Shown here piece after piece: positions 22,701 through 33,357 of a stretch of 64,000 bases of DNA. Position numbers and translations under genes: made by a program. The number at the start of each line of letters is the position of its first letter. Position 1 is the first letter of the stretch. The DNA is taken from assembly GCF_000316115.1 (NCBI RefSeq), contig NZ_JH993793.1:632677-696676 (forward strand). The letters run 5' to 3'. The notes beneath the pieces were generated by a model. The model had not been told where the DNA came from and ran no database searches. It saw only the letters and a program-made list of their open reading frames with translations. The stretch is from Leptolyngbya sp. PCC 7375. Lineage in GTDB: Bacteria; Cyanobacteriota; Cyanobacteriia; Phormidesmidales; Phormidesmidaceae.

Positions 22701-24359
22701 TCATTCAGTATACTGGATTTGGCTTATTACCTTAATCCAATTTTTCCGAATAGCCAGAATGTTAATTTCCCAATTGGGGTCCGTTGTGTTTATAACATCT
22801 GCAGCAATCCACCACACCCCCTCTTTTTCATAGGTGTAAATGTATTGTCCATCTCCAGGATCTGCAGTACGAGCTATCTTAAATCCGGCGACGATTACAA
22901 CCCAGTCATCAATTGGAAAACCTGTATTTATACGAGGATTACGTTCCCCTGTAAATTTCTTGAGTTGAAATGGTTCTGGCCTAACCCTGATGTCACCATG
23001 TATTTCTAGATTACCTGCAATTTCTGTATCTCCCTCCACCTTCAAACCATTAACCCCAGATGGCGGTTTTACATGAAGCTTGGCTTGTGGTTCATCCGTG
23101 CCAATTCCCACACAACCGACCATACCCGAGGGATCTTCTCGATATACCAGAGGACCTTTATGAATGGGAACCGTGATATGACCATCCCAATACCCTGGGA
23201 TATTTTCAAAGTGAACATATAGATTGGCATAGCCCGCTTTCAGTAAAGTCTTGAGATTGGTAATCTTGAGTCTGAGGAGTTCTTCACGGCCTGAAGCTTG
23301 CCAGCCTTTTTGGCAAATATAACTCCATTGGGGGCTGATACCTTGCGTCTCCTTACCACCAAACCCCCAATTTGCTTGATTGGATTCAACCGAAATTCTG
23401 ACCTCATCGGCATCATTACTATTCAGCAAGGCCCAATCTTGGGGGGCATCAGATTCCGTCGAAACGACATCAAAGGAAAGCGTAAACTTAGTTGCTTGGT
23501 CTAAAGTTCCTTCATTCGCTCCTCGCAACTTTAAAATACCTTCTGTGCGTTTACTCTCATCTGGCTTAACGATGATCGAATCCGCTAATTGCTCATCCGT
23601 CGGAATAATTTTTCCCAGTTGAATTTCCTTTAGAGAGATCACACTAGTGGAGCTTGCAGGAGAGCCTACTCTAGTGATATCAGAGTTTTCTAACGTATCT
23701 GATACTTCTTGGAGCGACAAATTGATAAAGGGAACACTCATATTGGGAAGACTTTGAATCGTTAGGGTTAATTCATTCTCTTGCCCATCATTGAGAATCG
23801 TATTAGACCCCAAAAGACCCACATATAGCGGAATTTGCTTTTTTCCCCGCTGATTAACAATATTCAGATACTGTAAACGATTGCCGCTAATCGTTTCATT
23901 AGACCCTTGATACAGCAGCTGATCATATTTGATTTCTACCCGCGTCCCCCGCGAGCCGCCCTCAGGTGCAGCGCTAATATTCTCCAGGGTTAGCGTCATT
24001 CTTTCACCGTGAGGAATGACTGTTTTTCTTGCCATGCCAAAATAGAGCGTATTGCCCTTTGACTGCATGGTCCAGCCGTCCGTCATCTCCCTTAAGGTAA
24101 TGGATGAAATATCCACCAAAGTGCCGGGTCTAAATGAGACGGCAAAATGATAGGTATTGCCATTGAGGGTACTCTCAGCAATAGGCTGTAACTCTAGATC
24201 TCTTCTAGACGTATTGAGCATCTCAATGCGGAGCGACTGTCTTAGTGCGCCATCATCAATTCCGAGAACATTTTGCCCGTCCTCATCCTGCAGAAGAATC
24301 TGAAAAATGTCGGGGCGAGAGGAAACATTAATACTACCGTTGCTAGCTACACTAACCAT
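22701..24359 (-). CDS. tail-fibre-like beta-rich protein
   Basis: This 552-residue protein is made of repeated beta-sandwich-like segments (GERMTLTLENISAAPEGGSR, NELTLTIQSLPNMSVPFINL). At residues ~410-445 it has CVGIGTDEPQAKLHV, then GLKVEGDTEIAGNLEIHG. The VGIGT-P-AKLHV wording followed by short G-rich strand repeats is common in phage tail fibres, bacterial fibre proteins and intramolecular-chaperone-capped appendages. The C-terminal ~100 residues form another strand-rich domain (DWVVIVAGFKIARTADPG). I infer a trimeric fibre or surface-binding component. It lies two genes upstream of nothing known, directly after the 67-residue gene, and 410 bp before the cyclase start. Confidence 0.65.
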   Translation of the reverse strand: MVSVASNGSINVSSRPDIFQILLQDEDGQNVLGIDDGALRQSLRIEMLNTSRRDLELQPIAESTLNGNTYHFAVSFRPGTLVDISSITLREMTDGWTMQSKGNTLYFGMARKTVIPHGERMTLTLENISAAPEGGSRGTRVEIKYDQLLYQGSNETISGNRLQYLNIVNQRGKKQIPLYVGLLGSNTILNDGQENELTLTIQSLPNMSVPFINLSLQEVSDTLENSDITRVGSPASSTSVISLKEIQLGKIIPTDEQLADSIIVKPDESKRTEGILKLRGANEGTLDQATKFTLSFDVVSTESDAPQDWALLNSNDADEVRISVESNQANWGFGGKETQGISPQWSYICQKGWQASGREELLRLKITNLKTLLKAGYANLYVHFENIPGYWDGHITVPIHKGPLVYREDPSGMVGCVGIGTDEPQAKLHVKPPSGVNGLKVEGDTEIAGNLEIHGDIRVRPEPFQLKKFTGERNPRINTGFPIDDWVVIVAGFKIARTADPGDGQYIYTYEKEGVWWIAADVINTTDPNWEINILAIRKNWIKVISQIQYTE

Positions 24360-24413
24360 TGAAATTTCTCCAATTTAAAATGATTTTCTGAGAAGCACAA
24401 AATAGATTCAAAC

Positions 24414-24617
24414 CTATGACAGAACATCCGATTTGACATTCGCAACCGCAGGACTGTGCTCCTGCTGGCGCATCTCATTGGCCTGTACCTGCGCCTCTGC
24501 CTGCGCTTTGATTTTATAAATGAGTTGAAAAACCTCGGTGTAGGGAAGCCGCCCTAGAGATTCGAGGATTTTATTCACTTCTTCGAGGGTTAAATTAATA
24601 CTGATTTGTTCCATCAT
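24414..24617 (-). CDS. small helical protein, phage-tail-operon-like
   Basis: A strong GGAGG five bases before an ATG pair places the start at 24617, giving 67 residues. The frame extends to 24668, but that part overlaps the upstream gene. The sequence MMEQISINLTLEEVNKILES, then LGRLPYTEVFQLIYKI, resembles small proteins common in phage tail regions (LT.EEVN.IL..LG.LPY..V..LI). The role of those proteins is unclear. The tail is Gln/Glu-rich. It sits 43 bp after the 1348-residue gene and 54 bp before the fibre-like gene, in the same operon. Membership of the phage-like group is inference from pattern. Confidence 0.65.
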   Translation of the reverse strand: MMEQISINLTLEEVNKILESLGRLPYTEVFQLIYKIKAQAEAQVQANEMRQQEHSPAVANVKSDVLS

Positions 24618-24660
24618 GGTTCCTCCGAAAACATCGGATAAAGTGGCGCACATCGATATC

Positions 24661-27600
24661 TCACGCATTACTGCCTGGGGATGGGTTCAACATTAGCCAT
24701 CCCTCCCGGATTTCTTGATTACTTAAAAACGTGGCTTGGGAAGAGACTGGGTTAATACTGATTTCGTGCCGATCAAAGATCTGGTTAATCAGCTCATCGA
24801 GATTTTCCAAGACTCCCGTAAGCGGTTCCCGATTGTCCGTGTCAACAATATTTGCTTTTAAGGCTTCACCACCGGGGCGAGTCCTGAGCCATGCCTGGTT
24901 TACTAATCCTTGCCACACGGGTTCAGGGTCTGGATTCGTGTCTAATTTCGCCTCAGCGTAAGACTCTATAAACGTCGCTTTTTCAATCACGGGGGTGGTC
25001 AAAATTTCTGACCAGGTTTCCCTGCCTTTTTGCTCTAACCAAACCCAGTCGTAATCTGGCGCGGTCGGCAACGGCAGATTCAGCCGCCCTTGCTGGGTAC
25101 GCTCTGTCAAAATAGGCGTCGTTAAGAACGTTACCTTGATATTGGCCAACGCTTCTGCATACTGTTCCGGCGGAATCGTAATCACCTTACTGGGCAAAAT
25201 ACCCGCTGTGGCATGAATGCTACCTCTCGGATCCACCAACATCGTTAACATTTGAGGCGGACTGCTAATGGACTGAATAATATTAATTGGCCCTTCGTCT
25301 ACTTCTGGGTTGATCTCCGGCTCGTCACGCTGGGTTTCAATCTTGTCAGATTCATTTAGATCGCTTTGTTGAGCGTAGAAAATATCGTTTTCATACCCAT
25401 AGTCGCCATCGGCTACGGGCTGTTCTTTCCAATAGCCAATCACGCCATCATTGAGCTGTTGGTACTCCCCAATGCGAATGGGAACCTTGACCTCGGTTAA
25501 ATCATCTGTGTCTCTTTGCTCAAGCGATCGCATTTGCTGCATTTCTTGACGAAACACAGTCCAATCTTGGTTGATGGCGGGAAGTCCCTGCAGCTCTAGA
25601 TTGACAGCAGCTCGCACCACGGCGATCGGGCGACCCATCAGCAATGCCAAACTTTGATTCTGAGCAAAGTTTTCTGGATCGATATTATTCAGGGCATTGT
25701 TGAGACAAAGGTTAAAGTTTTCCACAAACTCGTGGCCTGACGTAATGATGGTTTGCACCATTTTATGCAAATGGGGATTCGCGATATTGGGAATGTCTTG
25801 CCCCCCGATGGTTGTTGTCGCCAGGGGCGTTTCCCCAGGCGCATCATCCCATTCCCCATTGATGTTAATTGCCCCCAATGCTTGACCGGCATTATCATAA
25901 ATTGCCAAGCTGCCATTCAAGTTATTCGGCAATATCCAGCCACAAATGGGCGTGGTGTTGGGATCGTCATTGGTTTCTCGATTATCGATGTCATTGGCCG
26001 ATAACCAACGGAAATTAATCCGAACTGGCTGCACAAAACGCAGCGGCAGCACAATCCGATTGTTGTTTGTGGCCTCCATCCGCTCCGGCCGAATCACATA
26101 TTCTTCAGAGTCAATCTGCCAATCTAAATTTCTGACCTGTCCGAACGTATCCACTAACTGCAAATCAATAATCCGCAGCTCTCCCGATCGAATTGGGCTA
26201 AAGTCATCTAAGGGTTGGGGCGCACTCTCGGTTTCACCGTCAACCGCGGCCGCCACCTCTGCTGTAAAGGCTTGGTAATCAGCAAACCCAATCGGGTCTT
26301 CAATGTCCAACTGCAAGGTTTGCTTGTGCATTAGCAAAGCTTCATTAAATCCACCAATAGATTGGGACAAACAATTGAGACTTTGCAGCCTTTGATACGC
26401 TTTAATGGCCGTATAGACCGGATCTGAAAAGCTTTTGTTGGCGTACCACACCTCGATATCGTCAATTTGTTGAGCTAGAAACTCAATGTTTTGTTGATCC
26501 GGCTCAATGTTTTGATCTTGATAATAGGATGCCAGCACATTGTGTTTTTGCAAATACGTTTCAATTCGCGTTTGTAATAGTGAATTCGCATAGGGCGTTA
26601 GGATGCTAAATCCACTGTAGATATTAGAATCTTGGTCGGTTTTAATGGAATTAGCCGCCGTATCAGCAACAACAGCCTGAGTAGATTTCGGCGATAAATC
26701 GACATCATTTGCCTGTAGCGTATAGTTTTGGGTCAGAAAATCATTACTATATTTACGATTAACGGATGTTTTATTGCCGCCATCAGCCACGGGAAAGACT
26801 TCAACCAACCATTCCAGTAACATTGGATTCCAAGGTTGGGTTGTCCAAATGTTAAAACCAACCCGCTCTTGCTCGCCTTGAGGATCGAGTTGGTCAATTG
26901 TATTGAGAATCGTTTGAAAGTCTTCCGCAATTAAATCTTGAATCGTCTGATCAGCGATGATTTGGCACTCAAGTAACCCATCCTCATTCAAACGACCATC
27001 CTCACCATGCCGTTGGCTGGCTGCTACCGCGTCCCCTGCCATCAACACAACTGGCTCTTTAGGTTCCCAATAACGAGGTCCGCTAACCAATTCCAACTGA
27101 TAGGTCGGCGGCTGAGGCGTTTTTTCTTTTTCTGTCTCGTCTAGGGCGTTATATTCATTCTGAAGAGCTTGATTGTGGATATCAATCGCCCGACCTAAAT
27201 CATTAATTATCCTTGCCAGTTCAGAGGCCAGAGACGTCTCAGAATCTGATGGCAGATTCAGGCTTTCTGGATTATCTAAATCCAATTTCCCAGTTTCACG
27301 GGACTTTTCTAGAAGCGGTTCGAGGCCCTGTTGTTGGATATAGTGTTTTACGTCATCAATATCAGGATAGTCATCCCGACTATCTTCCGGCGGATAGGCA
27401 CAAACCATATACTTGTACCAGTCAGAAAAAAGTTGTCTGCGTCTGGAATCAACCTCTTCTAATGCCGCATCATAGGTTTGCTGTTGCTGGTTGAGGGCAT
27501 TGAGTTGAGCGATAATATCAGACGGCAAATCAAGTTTTGTTTGAGAACCTGTATTGTCTGAAACAGACGCTTGTGTTTGTGTTTCTAGCCGAATTCTCCA

Positions 27601-28707
27601 CAGAAAATTGCCAGCGACGGCATTGAACCCAGTTGCGTGACGGATTTCCTGGAACTTTGGCCCGATATCTAATTGTTGGCTTTCTAAGTTGTCGGTAAAC
27701 TGTAGGGCCTCTAATTGCTCCTCAATAACCGCTTTTTGAGATTTATCGATAGTGTCAGCTAGATAAGCCGATAATGCCTCTGTGCCGGTATTGGCTACCG
27801 CCAGGCGAATATTCGCGGTTTCAGAAGGAGGCTGGCCTGAGTAGTCTGCAGGCGGTTGGAAGGTTAATCGAGCATAACAGAGGATCTGAGGGGCTTCACT
27901 ATTTTGAGCAAAGGTCTCATCTGTCCACTCAAATTGCCACTTGAACTCTTCTTTAATGGCGTCCATGACGGCTTCAAGCGTAAATTCTGCTTCTGGAAAG
28001 TCGGTCTTGAAGCTGTTTTGGAAATCTTGAAGAAATTCACTCAGATAGTTTTGCTCAGAGTTGCTGTACCAGCCAATCACATCGTATTGTAGACCCTCGG
28101 GTAGGGTATCCGCATATTTGGGGTCGTGAAAGCCAAATACACTCCGACAATCGGGATAAAAAGCCGCAAACGTGGGTTCACCATACCCGATAGCTGTCAG
28201 GCGTTCTAGGTGCTTGGCATCGACGTTGTTTGCTTGTTGATTATGCTTCCATTCTGCTAACGTTAGCGTTCTGCCAAGATACCGAAAGGGAGGAAGGTTT
28301 TGGTCTTCGGAGTCAGGAGAAGGATACATAATACTATCCTCCTGAAAACCGGCACTCGGCGGATGGAGATAATCACTTTCAACAATCCACTGTTCTGTTT
28401 CTCTACCCATACGACGAGTGACTAACCAACGATTGGGAACAGCCGGAAATTTGCCATTCTCAATTTCTTGAGTCAGGGCATCCGGCAGCGACCAATGCAG
28501 ATGTATACCCGCTTTTAGATGAAGGTTTTTATTTTGAAAAGGCTGGGAAACAATCGGTTCACTGAGGTTAACGATATCTGGGTTAACATCTCGATTTCCA
28601 CTGAAATAGGGTAAACGATTAAGCGCTGTCATGGACTCTGCTACACCTGTTCCAAATTTGAGATGTAAGGCGTCTACATGTACAGGCACCAATAATAAGT
28701 AACTCAT
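24661..28707 (-). CDS. giant uncharacterised protein, first gene of toxin-like operon
   Basis: A 1348-residue soluble protein opens MSYLLLVPVHVDALHLKFGT. A distinctive motif region follows (LPYFSGNRDVNPDIVNLSEP, LHLKAGIHLHWSLPDALTQE) with PNRWLVTRRMGRETEQWIVE. It is mixed alpha/beta and acidic. Residues ~395-440 form a helical, possibly coiled-coil stretch (IIAQLNALNQQQQTYDAALE), and later parts contain strand-rich repeats with many Asn, Asp and Gln. It has no signal peptide, membrane helix or known enzymatic motif. I do not recognise a characterised family. As first gene of the operon, preceded by the paired-repeat region at 28938-29082, it is a strong candidate for the main structural protein of the system. 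Confidence 0.7.
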   Translation of the reverse strand: MSYLLLVPVHVDALHLKFGTGVAESMTALNRLPYFSGNRDVNPDIVNLSEPIVSQPFQNKNLHLKAGIHLHWSLPDALTQEIENGKFPAVPNRWLVTRRMGRETEQWIVESDYLHPPSAGFQEDSIMYPSPDSEDQNLPPFRYLGRTLTLAEWKHNQQANNVDAKHLERLTAIGYGEPTFAAFYPDCRSVFGFHDPKYADTLPEGLQYDVIGWYSNSEQNYLSEFLQDFQNSFKTDFPEAEFTLEAVMDAIKEEFKWQFEWTDETFAQNSEAPQILCYARLTFQPPADYSGQPPSETANIRLAVANTGTEALSAYLADTIDKSQKAVIEEQLEALQFTDNLESQQLDIGPKFQEIRHATGFNAVAGNFLWRIRLETQTQASVSDNTGSQTKLDLPSDIIAQLNALNQQQQTYDAALEEVDSRRRQLFSDWYKYMVCAYPPEDSRDDYPDIDDVKHYIQQQGLEPLLEKSRETGKLDLDNPESLNLPSDSETSLASELARIINDLGRAIDIHNQALQNEYNALDETEKEKTPQPPTYQLELVSGPRYWEPKEPVVLMAGDAVAASQRHGEDGRLNEDGLLECQIIADQTIQDLIAEDFQTILNTIDQLDPQGEQERVGFNIWTTQPWNPMLLEWLVEVFPVADGGNKTSVNRKYSNDFLTQNYTLQANDVDLSPKSTQAVVADTAANSIKTDQDSNIYSGFSILTPYANSLLQTRIETYLQKHNVLASYYQDQNIEPDQQNIEFLAQQIDDIEVWYANKSFSDPVYTAIKAYQRLQSLNCLSQSIGGFNEALLMHKQTLQLDIEDPIGFADYQAFTAEVAAAVDGETESAPQPLDDFSPIRSGELRIIDLQLVDTFGQVRNLDWQIDSEEYVIRPERMEATNNNRIVLPLRFVQPVRINFRWLSANDIDNRETNDDPNTTPICGWILPNNLNGSLAIYDNAGQALGAININGEWDDAPGETPLATTTIGGQDIPNIANPHLHKMVQTIITSGHEFVENFNLCLNNALNNIDPENFAQNQSLALLMGRPIAVVRAAVNLELQGLPAINQDWTVFRQEMQQMRSLEQRDTDDLTEVKVPIRIGEYQQLNDGVIGYWKEQPVADGDYGYENDIFYAQQSDLNESDKIETQRDEPEINPEVDEGPINIIQSISSPPQMLTMLVDPRGSIHATAGILPSKVITIPPEQYAEALANIKVTFLTTPILTERTQQGRLNLPLPTAPDYDWVWLEQKGRETWSEILTTPVIEKATFIESYAEAKLDTNPDPEPVWQGLVNQAWLRTRPGGEALKANIVDTDNREPLTGVLENLDELINQIFDRHEISINPVSSQATFLSNQEIREGWLMLNPSPGSNA

Positions 28708-28937
28708 AGTCAGAATCCTGTAAATGAGGTTTCGAGTAGTGCTAAATCAAATGTTGCTAAAACAAATTGATGTCTTCAAGAGGTAAAGAGAAATCTCTCT
28801 GCTTCAAAGCTCTGTTGTGCTGATGCGATTGCCAGGTTGTCAGGCTGATTCTAAGTAGCTAGTCACTCGAATCGAGCCTGATCTATGGCTAAGCTCTATT
28901 AGCTTGCCGCAGCTCACTAGACTACGCCAGTCAAGTT

Positions 28938-29082
28938 CACAACTTAGGTTCCTAAGTTAAATCACAACTTAAATCGGCTCTGGAGTTGTGCTCTAGAAAA
29001 CACGCAGGATGGGACTTACACACATCTTTCTTGACTGGGGGCTATGGTCACAAGTTAAGACTTAAATCCTAATCACAACTTA
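28938..29082. promoter_or_regulatory. two pairs of CACAACTTA repeats in divergent promoter region
   Basis: CACAACTTA occurs at 28938 and 28963, CACAAGTTA at 29049 and CACAACTTA at 29074. The two pairs share the same 25-bp spacing, and the CCTAA(G)TTAAATCAC context recurs. They lie in the 459-bp gap between the divergent 1348-residue gene and the STAND/WD40 gene, placed for control of both. The rest of the gap shows no coding potential. Confidence 0.5.
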
Positions 29083-29166
29083 AGCGTTCTACTATGAGCT
29101 ATAGATACGAAAATGGGCTGCTTAAGGCTGTAGCAAACCCCGAGGCCTGCATCTGATTAAACTTCC

Positions 29167-32100
29167 GTGGTAAAAAACTCGAGAAAAGGAAAACGTAGAC
29201 GTGGCGTAAGGCTCTCCTCTCAGGGCTGGGAACGACTGCAAATGGCAGAAGCTCAGCGAGCCGCTAAGGATAACGATCGCCAACCCTACACCTTGGAGGC
29301 CCTAACCCAGATTACGGGGCTGAGCATTAACACCCTGACAAAGGCGCGTTCTGGTAAGGCACCGGTTGATCGCCAGACCATCGCAGGCTATTTTGAGGCG
29401 TTTGGTCTGGCGCTTACGCCTGAAGACTATGTTCACCCGGAGACCGTAGTTGACGAGAGCCCCTCTTCAGTTGCTAAAGTTGCGATCGCAACCGCACAGG
29501 TCGATTGGGGCGAGGCACCGGATGTTTCTATATTTCATGGGCGTACTGAAGAATTAGCCACCCTGGAAAAATGGATACAGGTTGACCGCTGTCGGCTAGT
29601 GGGGGTCTTAGGCATGGGGGGCATTGGCAAGAGCGCCCTGTCAGTGAAGCTGGCCCAGCAGATTCAAGGTGAGTTTGACTATGTGATCTGGCGCTCGCTG
29701 CGGAACGCACCCCCGTTAGACAGCTTGTTACAGGAGCTGGTGCTATTTTTATCAAATCAACAAGATCTAGAGGCGACTCCAAATCGTCTCAGACACTGGC
29801 TGCAGGCCTCCCGCTGCCTGGTCATTTTAGATAATGTCGAGACGATTCTCCAGGCAGGCAATCGAGCCGGGCAATATCGAGTCGGATATGAGCCCTATGG
29901 AGACCTGTTTCGCAGTCTGGGGGAATCGCCGCACCAAAGCTGTGTACTCATCACCAGTCGCGAGAAACCGGCTGAAATTGCCACGTTTGAAGGCATGGGG
30001 CTGGCGGTGCGATCGCACCAACTAAGCGGCTCCCTCGAAACTGCCTTAGGCGTCATCGAGACCAAAGATCTGGTGGGCAGCATCCAGCAGAAACAACAAC
30101 TTTGCGAACGCTATGGCTGTAGCCCCTTGGCGTTAAAAATTGCGGCGGGGTCGATTCATGCCTTATTTGACGGTGAGATTGGCCCCTTTTTAGACGAGGG
30201 CATCTTTCTCTTTAACGGCACCCAGCGACTCCTTGATCAACAATTTGAGCGGCTCTCGGCCCTGGAAAAAACCATTATGTACTGGTTGGCCATCAACCGT
30301 GAGTGGACCTCCATTCCAGCGCTGGCCAGCGATATGGTGCCTGCGGTCACCCGAGTTCGCCTTCTAGAAGCCCTCGAATCCCTCGACTGGCGATCGCTGA
30401 TTGAGCAACAATCCAGGCAATATACCCAGCAACCGGTCGTGATGGAATACGTCACGGAACGTTTAATCGAACAGGTTGTCACCGAAATCACCGATCAAAA
30501 ACCGGTACGACTGATCAGCCATGCTTTACTTAAAACGACCGCGAATGACGTTGTTCAACAAACGCAATTCAATCTCATCCTAGAACCCATTACGCAACAA
30601 CTTTTAGCCAATTTGGGTAACTCAGAAGACATTGCGATGACGCTCACTCAGTGTCTGGACGCTTTACGCGGACAGCCCCCTGTAAGGTCAGGGTATGCGG
30701 GGGGCAACGTCCTCAATCTCATGCGTCAGCTCCAGATTGAAGTGACCGACTGTGACTTCTCCAATCTCACGATCTGGCAAGCCTATTTACAGGGACTCAA
30801 CCTCCGTCAAGCTGATTTTTCACAGGCCCATTTTTCACAAACGACTTTTTATGATGCCTTTGGGGGGATTCATGCCGTCGCCGTCAGTCCCGATGGCAGT
30901 CTGTTTGCCGCCGCCGGGACGAGCGGCGTGATTCAACTTTGGCAGATGGCAAACGGCGAAGAACATGGTCACTGCCGAGGACACGATGCCTGGATCTGGT
31001 CGATCGCGTTTAGTCCAGATGGTCAATGGCTGGTGAGCGGCAGCGCCGACCAAACTGTGAAAATTTGGGATGTCCACACGGGATGCTGTATGCACACATT
31101 GCCGGGGCACACGAATTGGGTCCGGTCGGTGGTGTTTAGCCCCGATGGCAAGATAGTTGCGAGCGGCAGTTCCGATCAGACAGTCAAACTCTGGGATTTA
31201 GAGGGCCGCTGTCTTAACACCCTGAAGGGACATACGAATTATGTGCAAGCGATCGCCTTTAGCCCCGATGGGCACCTGATCGCGTCCGCCGGTTGGGATC
31301 AACGGATCAAAATTTGGGAACTGGTGAGCGGTGAATGCTTGCAAACCGTAGAGGATACAAACAGTTTTTGGTCGATTGCGTTTAGTCCGGATAGTCAGAC
31401 GATCGCCACGGGCAGTACGGATGAAACCGTCAGACTTTGGGATGTGCAGACGGGGCAATGCCTCAAAACCTTCACTGGCCATACCCACGCGATTCGCTCC
31501 GTGGCCTTTAGTCCTGACGGTCAGGAACTCGTGAGTGGCGGGGGCGACCAAACCATCAAAATTTGGCATGTGCAGGAGGGTCGCTGCCTAAAGACCCTGT
31601 CTGGTCACGGCAATTGGATTTGGTCGATCGCCTTTAGTCCGGATGGCAGCACGCTGGTCAGTGGCGGTGAAGACCAAACGGTCAGAATTTGGCAGCCCCA
31701 AACAGGACACTGTTTGAAGTCATTGACCGGCTACGCCAATGCCGTTCGTGCGATCGCCTTCAGCCCCGATGGGCAAACCCTTATCAGTGGCAGCGATGAC
31801 TATGCCGTGAAGCTTTGGGATCTTGAACGGGAACGGTGTCTCAAAACATTCATAGGTCACAAGAACTGGATTTTGTCGGTGGCCGTTCATCCTGATAACG
31901 GTTTGATTGCGAGTAGCAGTGCGGATCAAACCGTGAAAATTTGGGATATACGGCGCAACCGCTGTGTGAGGACACTACCAGGGCACACGAATACGGTTTG
32001 GTCGGTGGCCTTTAGCCCCAAAAGTCAACTCCTCGCAAGTGGCGGCCACGACCGAACTATTCATCTCTGGGATATTCAAGACGGTCACCGTTTAGCCGTT

Positions 32101-32742
32101 CTAGAGCATCCCAGTCAGGTGCGATCGGTGGGCTTTAGCCCGGATGGACAAACGTTGGTCAGTGGGTCTTCTGACAAACATGTCCGGCTCTGGGATGTCG
32201 ATAGCGGTCAGTGTCTGAGGGTGATGTCAGGACATACCGGGATGGTTTGGACTGTTGCTTGTAGTGCCAACACGCCCATGAGTGCCGATACGCTCATGAT
32301 TGCGAGTGGGAGTTCCGATAAGACCCTCCGCCTTTGGGATGCCCAGACTGGCGACTGTCTTAAAACATTGGAGGGGCACACAAATTGGATCTGGTCGGTG
32401 GCGTTTAGTCCGCAAGGTCATCTCTTGGCAAGTGGTAGCGCCGACAAAACCGTCAAGCTCTGGGATGTCCACGATGGCAGGTGTCTGAAGACGCTGGTGG
32501 GCCACGCCAATGTGGTGAGATCGCTAGCCTTCAACCCTCAAGGCAATTATCTTGCCAGTGTCAGTGAAGATGAAACGATCAAACTTTGGGATGTTAAAAC
32601 CGGCGAATGTCTTAAAACGCTGAGGGGCGATCGGCCCTACGAAGGCATGGACATCACCGGAGCCAGGGGACTAACTGATGCTCAGAAGGGTACATTACAG
32701 GTCTTAGGCGCTGTGGAAACCCAACAGATTGTTATGAAATAA
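29167..32742 (+). CDS. HTH-like/NB-ARC STAND ATPase with WD40 repeats
   Basis: This 1191-residue protein starts at GTG. The N-terminal ~95 residues ([40 protein letters not shown]) form the HTH-like module often found on cyanobacterial STAND proteins. A nucleotide-binding NB-ARC domain follows, with P-loop [14 protein letters not shown] (~148-161) and Walker B-like [11 protein letters not shown] (~217-227). From residue ~570 about 14 WD40 repeats follow, each with FSPDGQ and a W-D-x-x-T/S-G end, closing with [20 protein letters not shown], the usual C-terminal cap of this group. Such proteins act as ATP-dependent molecular switches, and several act in antiviral sensing. The promoter region is shared with the cyclase operon. 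The preceding sequence lacks a clear ribosome site. Confidence 0.9.
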   Translation: MVKNSRKGKRRRGVRLSSQGWERLQMAEAQRAAKDNDRQPYTLEALTQITGLSINTLTKARSGKAPVDRQTIAGYFEAFGLALTPEDYVHPETVVDESPSSVAKVAIATAQVDWGEAPDVSIFHGRTEELATLEKWIQVDRCRLVGVLGMGGIGKSALSVKLAQQIQGEFDYVIWRSLRNAPPLDSLLQELVLFLSNQQDLEATPNRLRHWLQASRCLVILDNVETILQAGNRAGQYRVGYEPYGDLFRSLGESPHQSCVLITSREKPAEIATFEGMGLAVRSHQLSGSLETALGVIETKDLVGSIQQKQQLCERYGCSPLALKIAAGSIHALFDGEIGPFLDEGIFLFNGTQRLLDQQFERLSALEKTIMYWLAINREWTSIPALASDMVPAVTRVRLLEALESLDWRSLIEQQSRQYTQQPVVMEYVTERLIEQVVTEITDQKPVRLISHALLKTTANDVVQQTQFNLILEPITQQLLANLGNSEDIAMTLTQCLDALRGQPPVRSGYAGGNVLNLMRQLQIEVTDCDFSNLTIWQAYLQGLNLRQADFSQAHFSQTTFYDAFGGIHAVAVSPDGSLFAAAGTSGVIQLWQMANGEEHGHCRGHDAWIWSIAFSPDGQWLVSGSADQTVKIWDVHTGCCMHTLPGHTNWVRSVVFSPDGKIVASGSSDQTVKLWDLEGRCLNTLKGHTNYVQAIAFSPDGHLIASAGWDQRIKIWELVSGECLQTVEDTNSFWSIAFSPDSQTIATGSTDETVRLWDVQTGQCLKTFTGHTHAIRSVAFSPDGQELVSGGGDQTIKIWHVQEGRCLKTLSGHGNWIWSIAFSPDGSTLVSGGEDQTVRIWQPQTGHCLKSLTGYANAVRAIAFSPDGQTLISGSDDYAVKLWDLERERCLKTFIGHKNWILSVAVHPDNGLIASSSADQTVKIWDIRRNRCVRTLPGHTNTVWSVAFSPKSQLLASGGHDRTIHLWDIQDGHRLAVLEHPSQVRSVGFSPDGQTLVSGSSDKHVRLWDVDSGQCLRVMSGHTGMVWTVACSANTPMSADTLMIASGSSDKTLRLWDAQTGDCLKTLEGHTNWIWSVAFSPQGHLLASGSADKTVKLWDVHDGRCLKTLVGHANVVRSLAFNPQGNYLASVSEDETIKLWDVKTGECLKTLRGDRPYEGMDITGARGLTDAQKGTLQVLGAVETQQIVMK

Positions 32743-32942
32743 TGTTTTCCCAAGTTGTCAATGCTTATCCCACGATTGAATGGCTTGATTCTAAACGGAT
32801 GACATGACCGCGAGCGGTGACATCAACCACAGCATCTCATAGACTTAACTCACTGATAGGTAAGGATAACAGAGACAAATAACAACGTTACCGTTTGTAT
32901 CAGAGAAGAGATTTTGAAGCACTACAGGATTATGCTGTACAC

Positions 32943-32960
32943 ATGAGTTGAAAAGCTCAT
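32943..32960 (+). promoter_or_regulatory. GNRA-tetraloop hairpin, copy B
   Basis: ATGAGTT GAAA AGCTCAT forms seven pairs around a GAAA loop and ends 11 bases before AAGGAGGT. It co-varies with the copy at 11188-11205. Confidence 0.6.
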
Positions 32961-32985
32961 AGCCGCTACACAAGGAGGTCTAACG

Positions 32986-33066
32986 ATAGATATTTCGATA
33001 GAATCATCCGACGGGTTAAAGACAGCACCCAAACACATCACTGATATTTCTTCTTACTTGCACTAG
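32986..33066 (+). CDS. conserved 26-residue peptide with a non-AUG start, copy B
   Basis: ATA, six bases after AAGGAGGT, opens 26 codons ending TAG, the same length as copy A. Identical residues include the first four (codons differ only at third positions), the central Ala-Pro and the end TDISS-x-LH. No standard start codon is available in frame. As with copy A, the coding assignment rests on the two-copy comparison alone. Confidence 0.45.
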   Translation: MDISIESSDGLKTAPKHITDISSYLH

Positions 33067-33321
33067 AGAGCCCTGTTTATAGTAGGTTCGCCTGATATAA
33101 AACAACTCTGAGATGTCTTGCTTAATGTAGAAGAGTTCCTCAGTCGATTGTTCTGGGTGCTGTTGTGTTTTAAAGCTGTGATCGTAGACACACGCCAAGC
33201 AAACTTGATGGTTGTATGAGGAGGCGATGGGATTATCCGGCAAAGGCTCCTATGTGAATCTCTCTGGCCTAGAGTGGATTCATAGAAGAACGATTTATTG
33301 ACTTCCACTTTATACTAAACC

Positions 33322-33357
33322 GAAGCCTCCATGAACCTTAGCGTCCGTGGAGGCTTC
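33322..33357 (+). terminator. terminator-like hairpin ending block B
   Basis: GAAGCCTCC pairs with GGAGGCTTC around a loop containing CCTTAGCG, followed by TTATATTC. It is the counterpart of 11735-11772, with compensated stem changes. Confidence 0.55.

Noticed and set aside
13400..28707. The six-gene operon as an extracellular contractile injection system or T6SS.
   Set aside because: No sheath, tube, spike/VgrG, baseplate gpJ-like or ClpV/AAA gene was recognised; only fibre-like and small tail-like proteins are suggestive.
33016..33243. 75-codon minus-strand ORF in intergenic block B.
   Set aside because: The same frame is broken by a stop and a one-base indel in copy A, while the short plus-strand frame is kept in both copies. 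A partial minus-strand signal remains and is noted in the findings.
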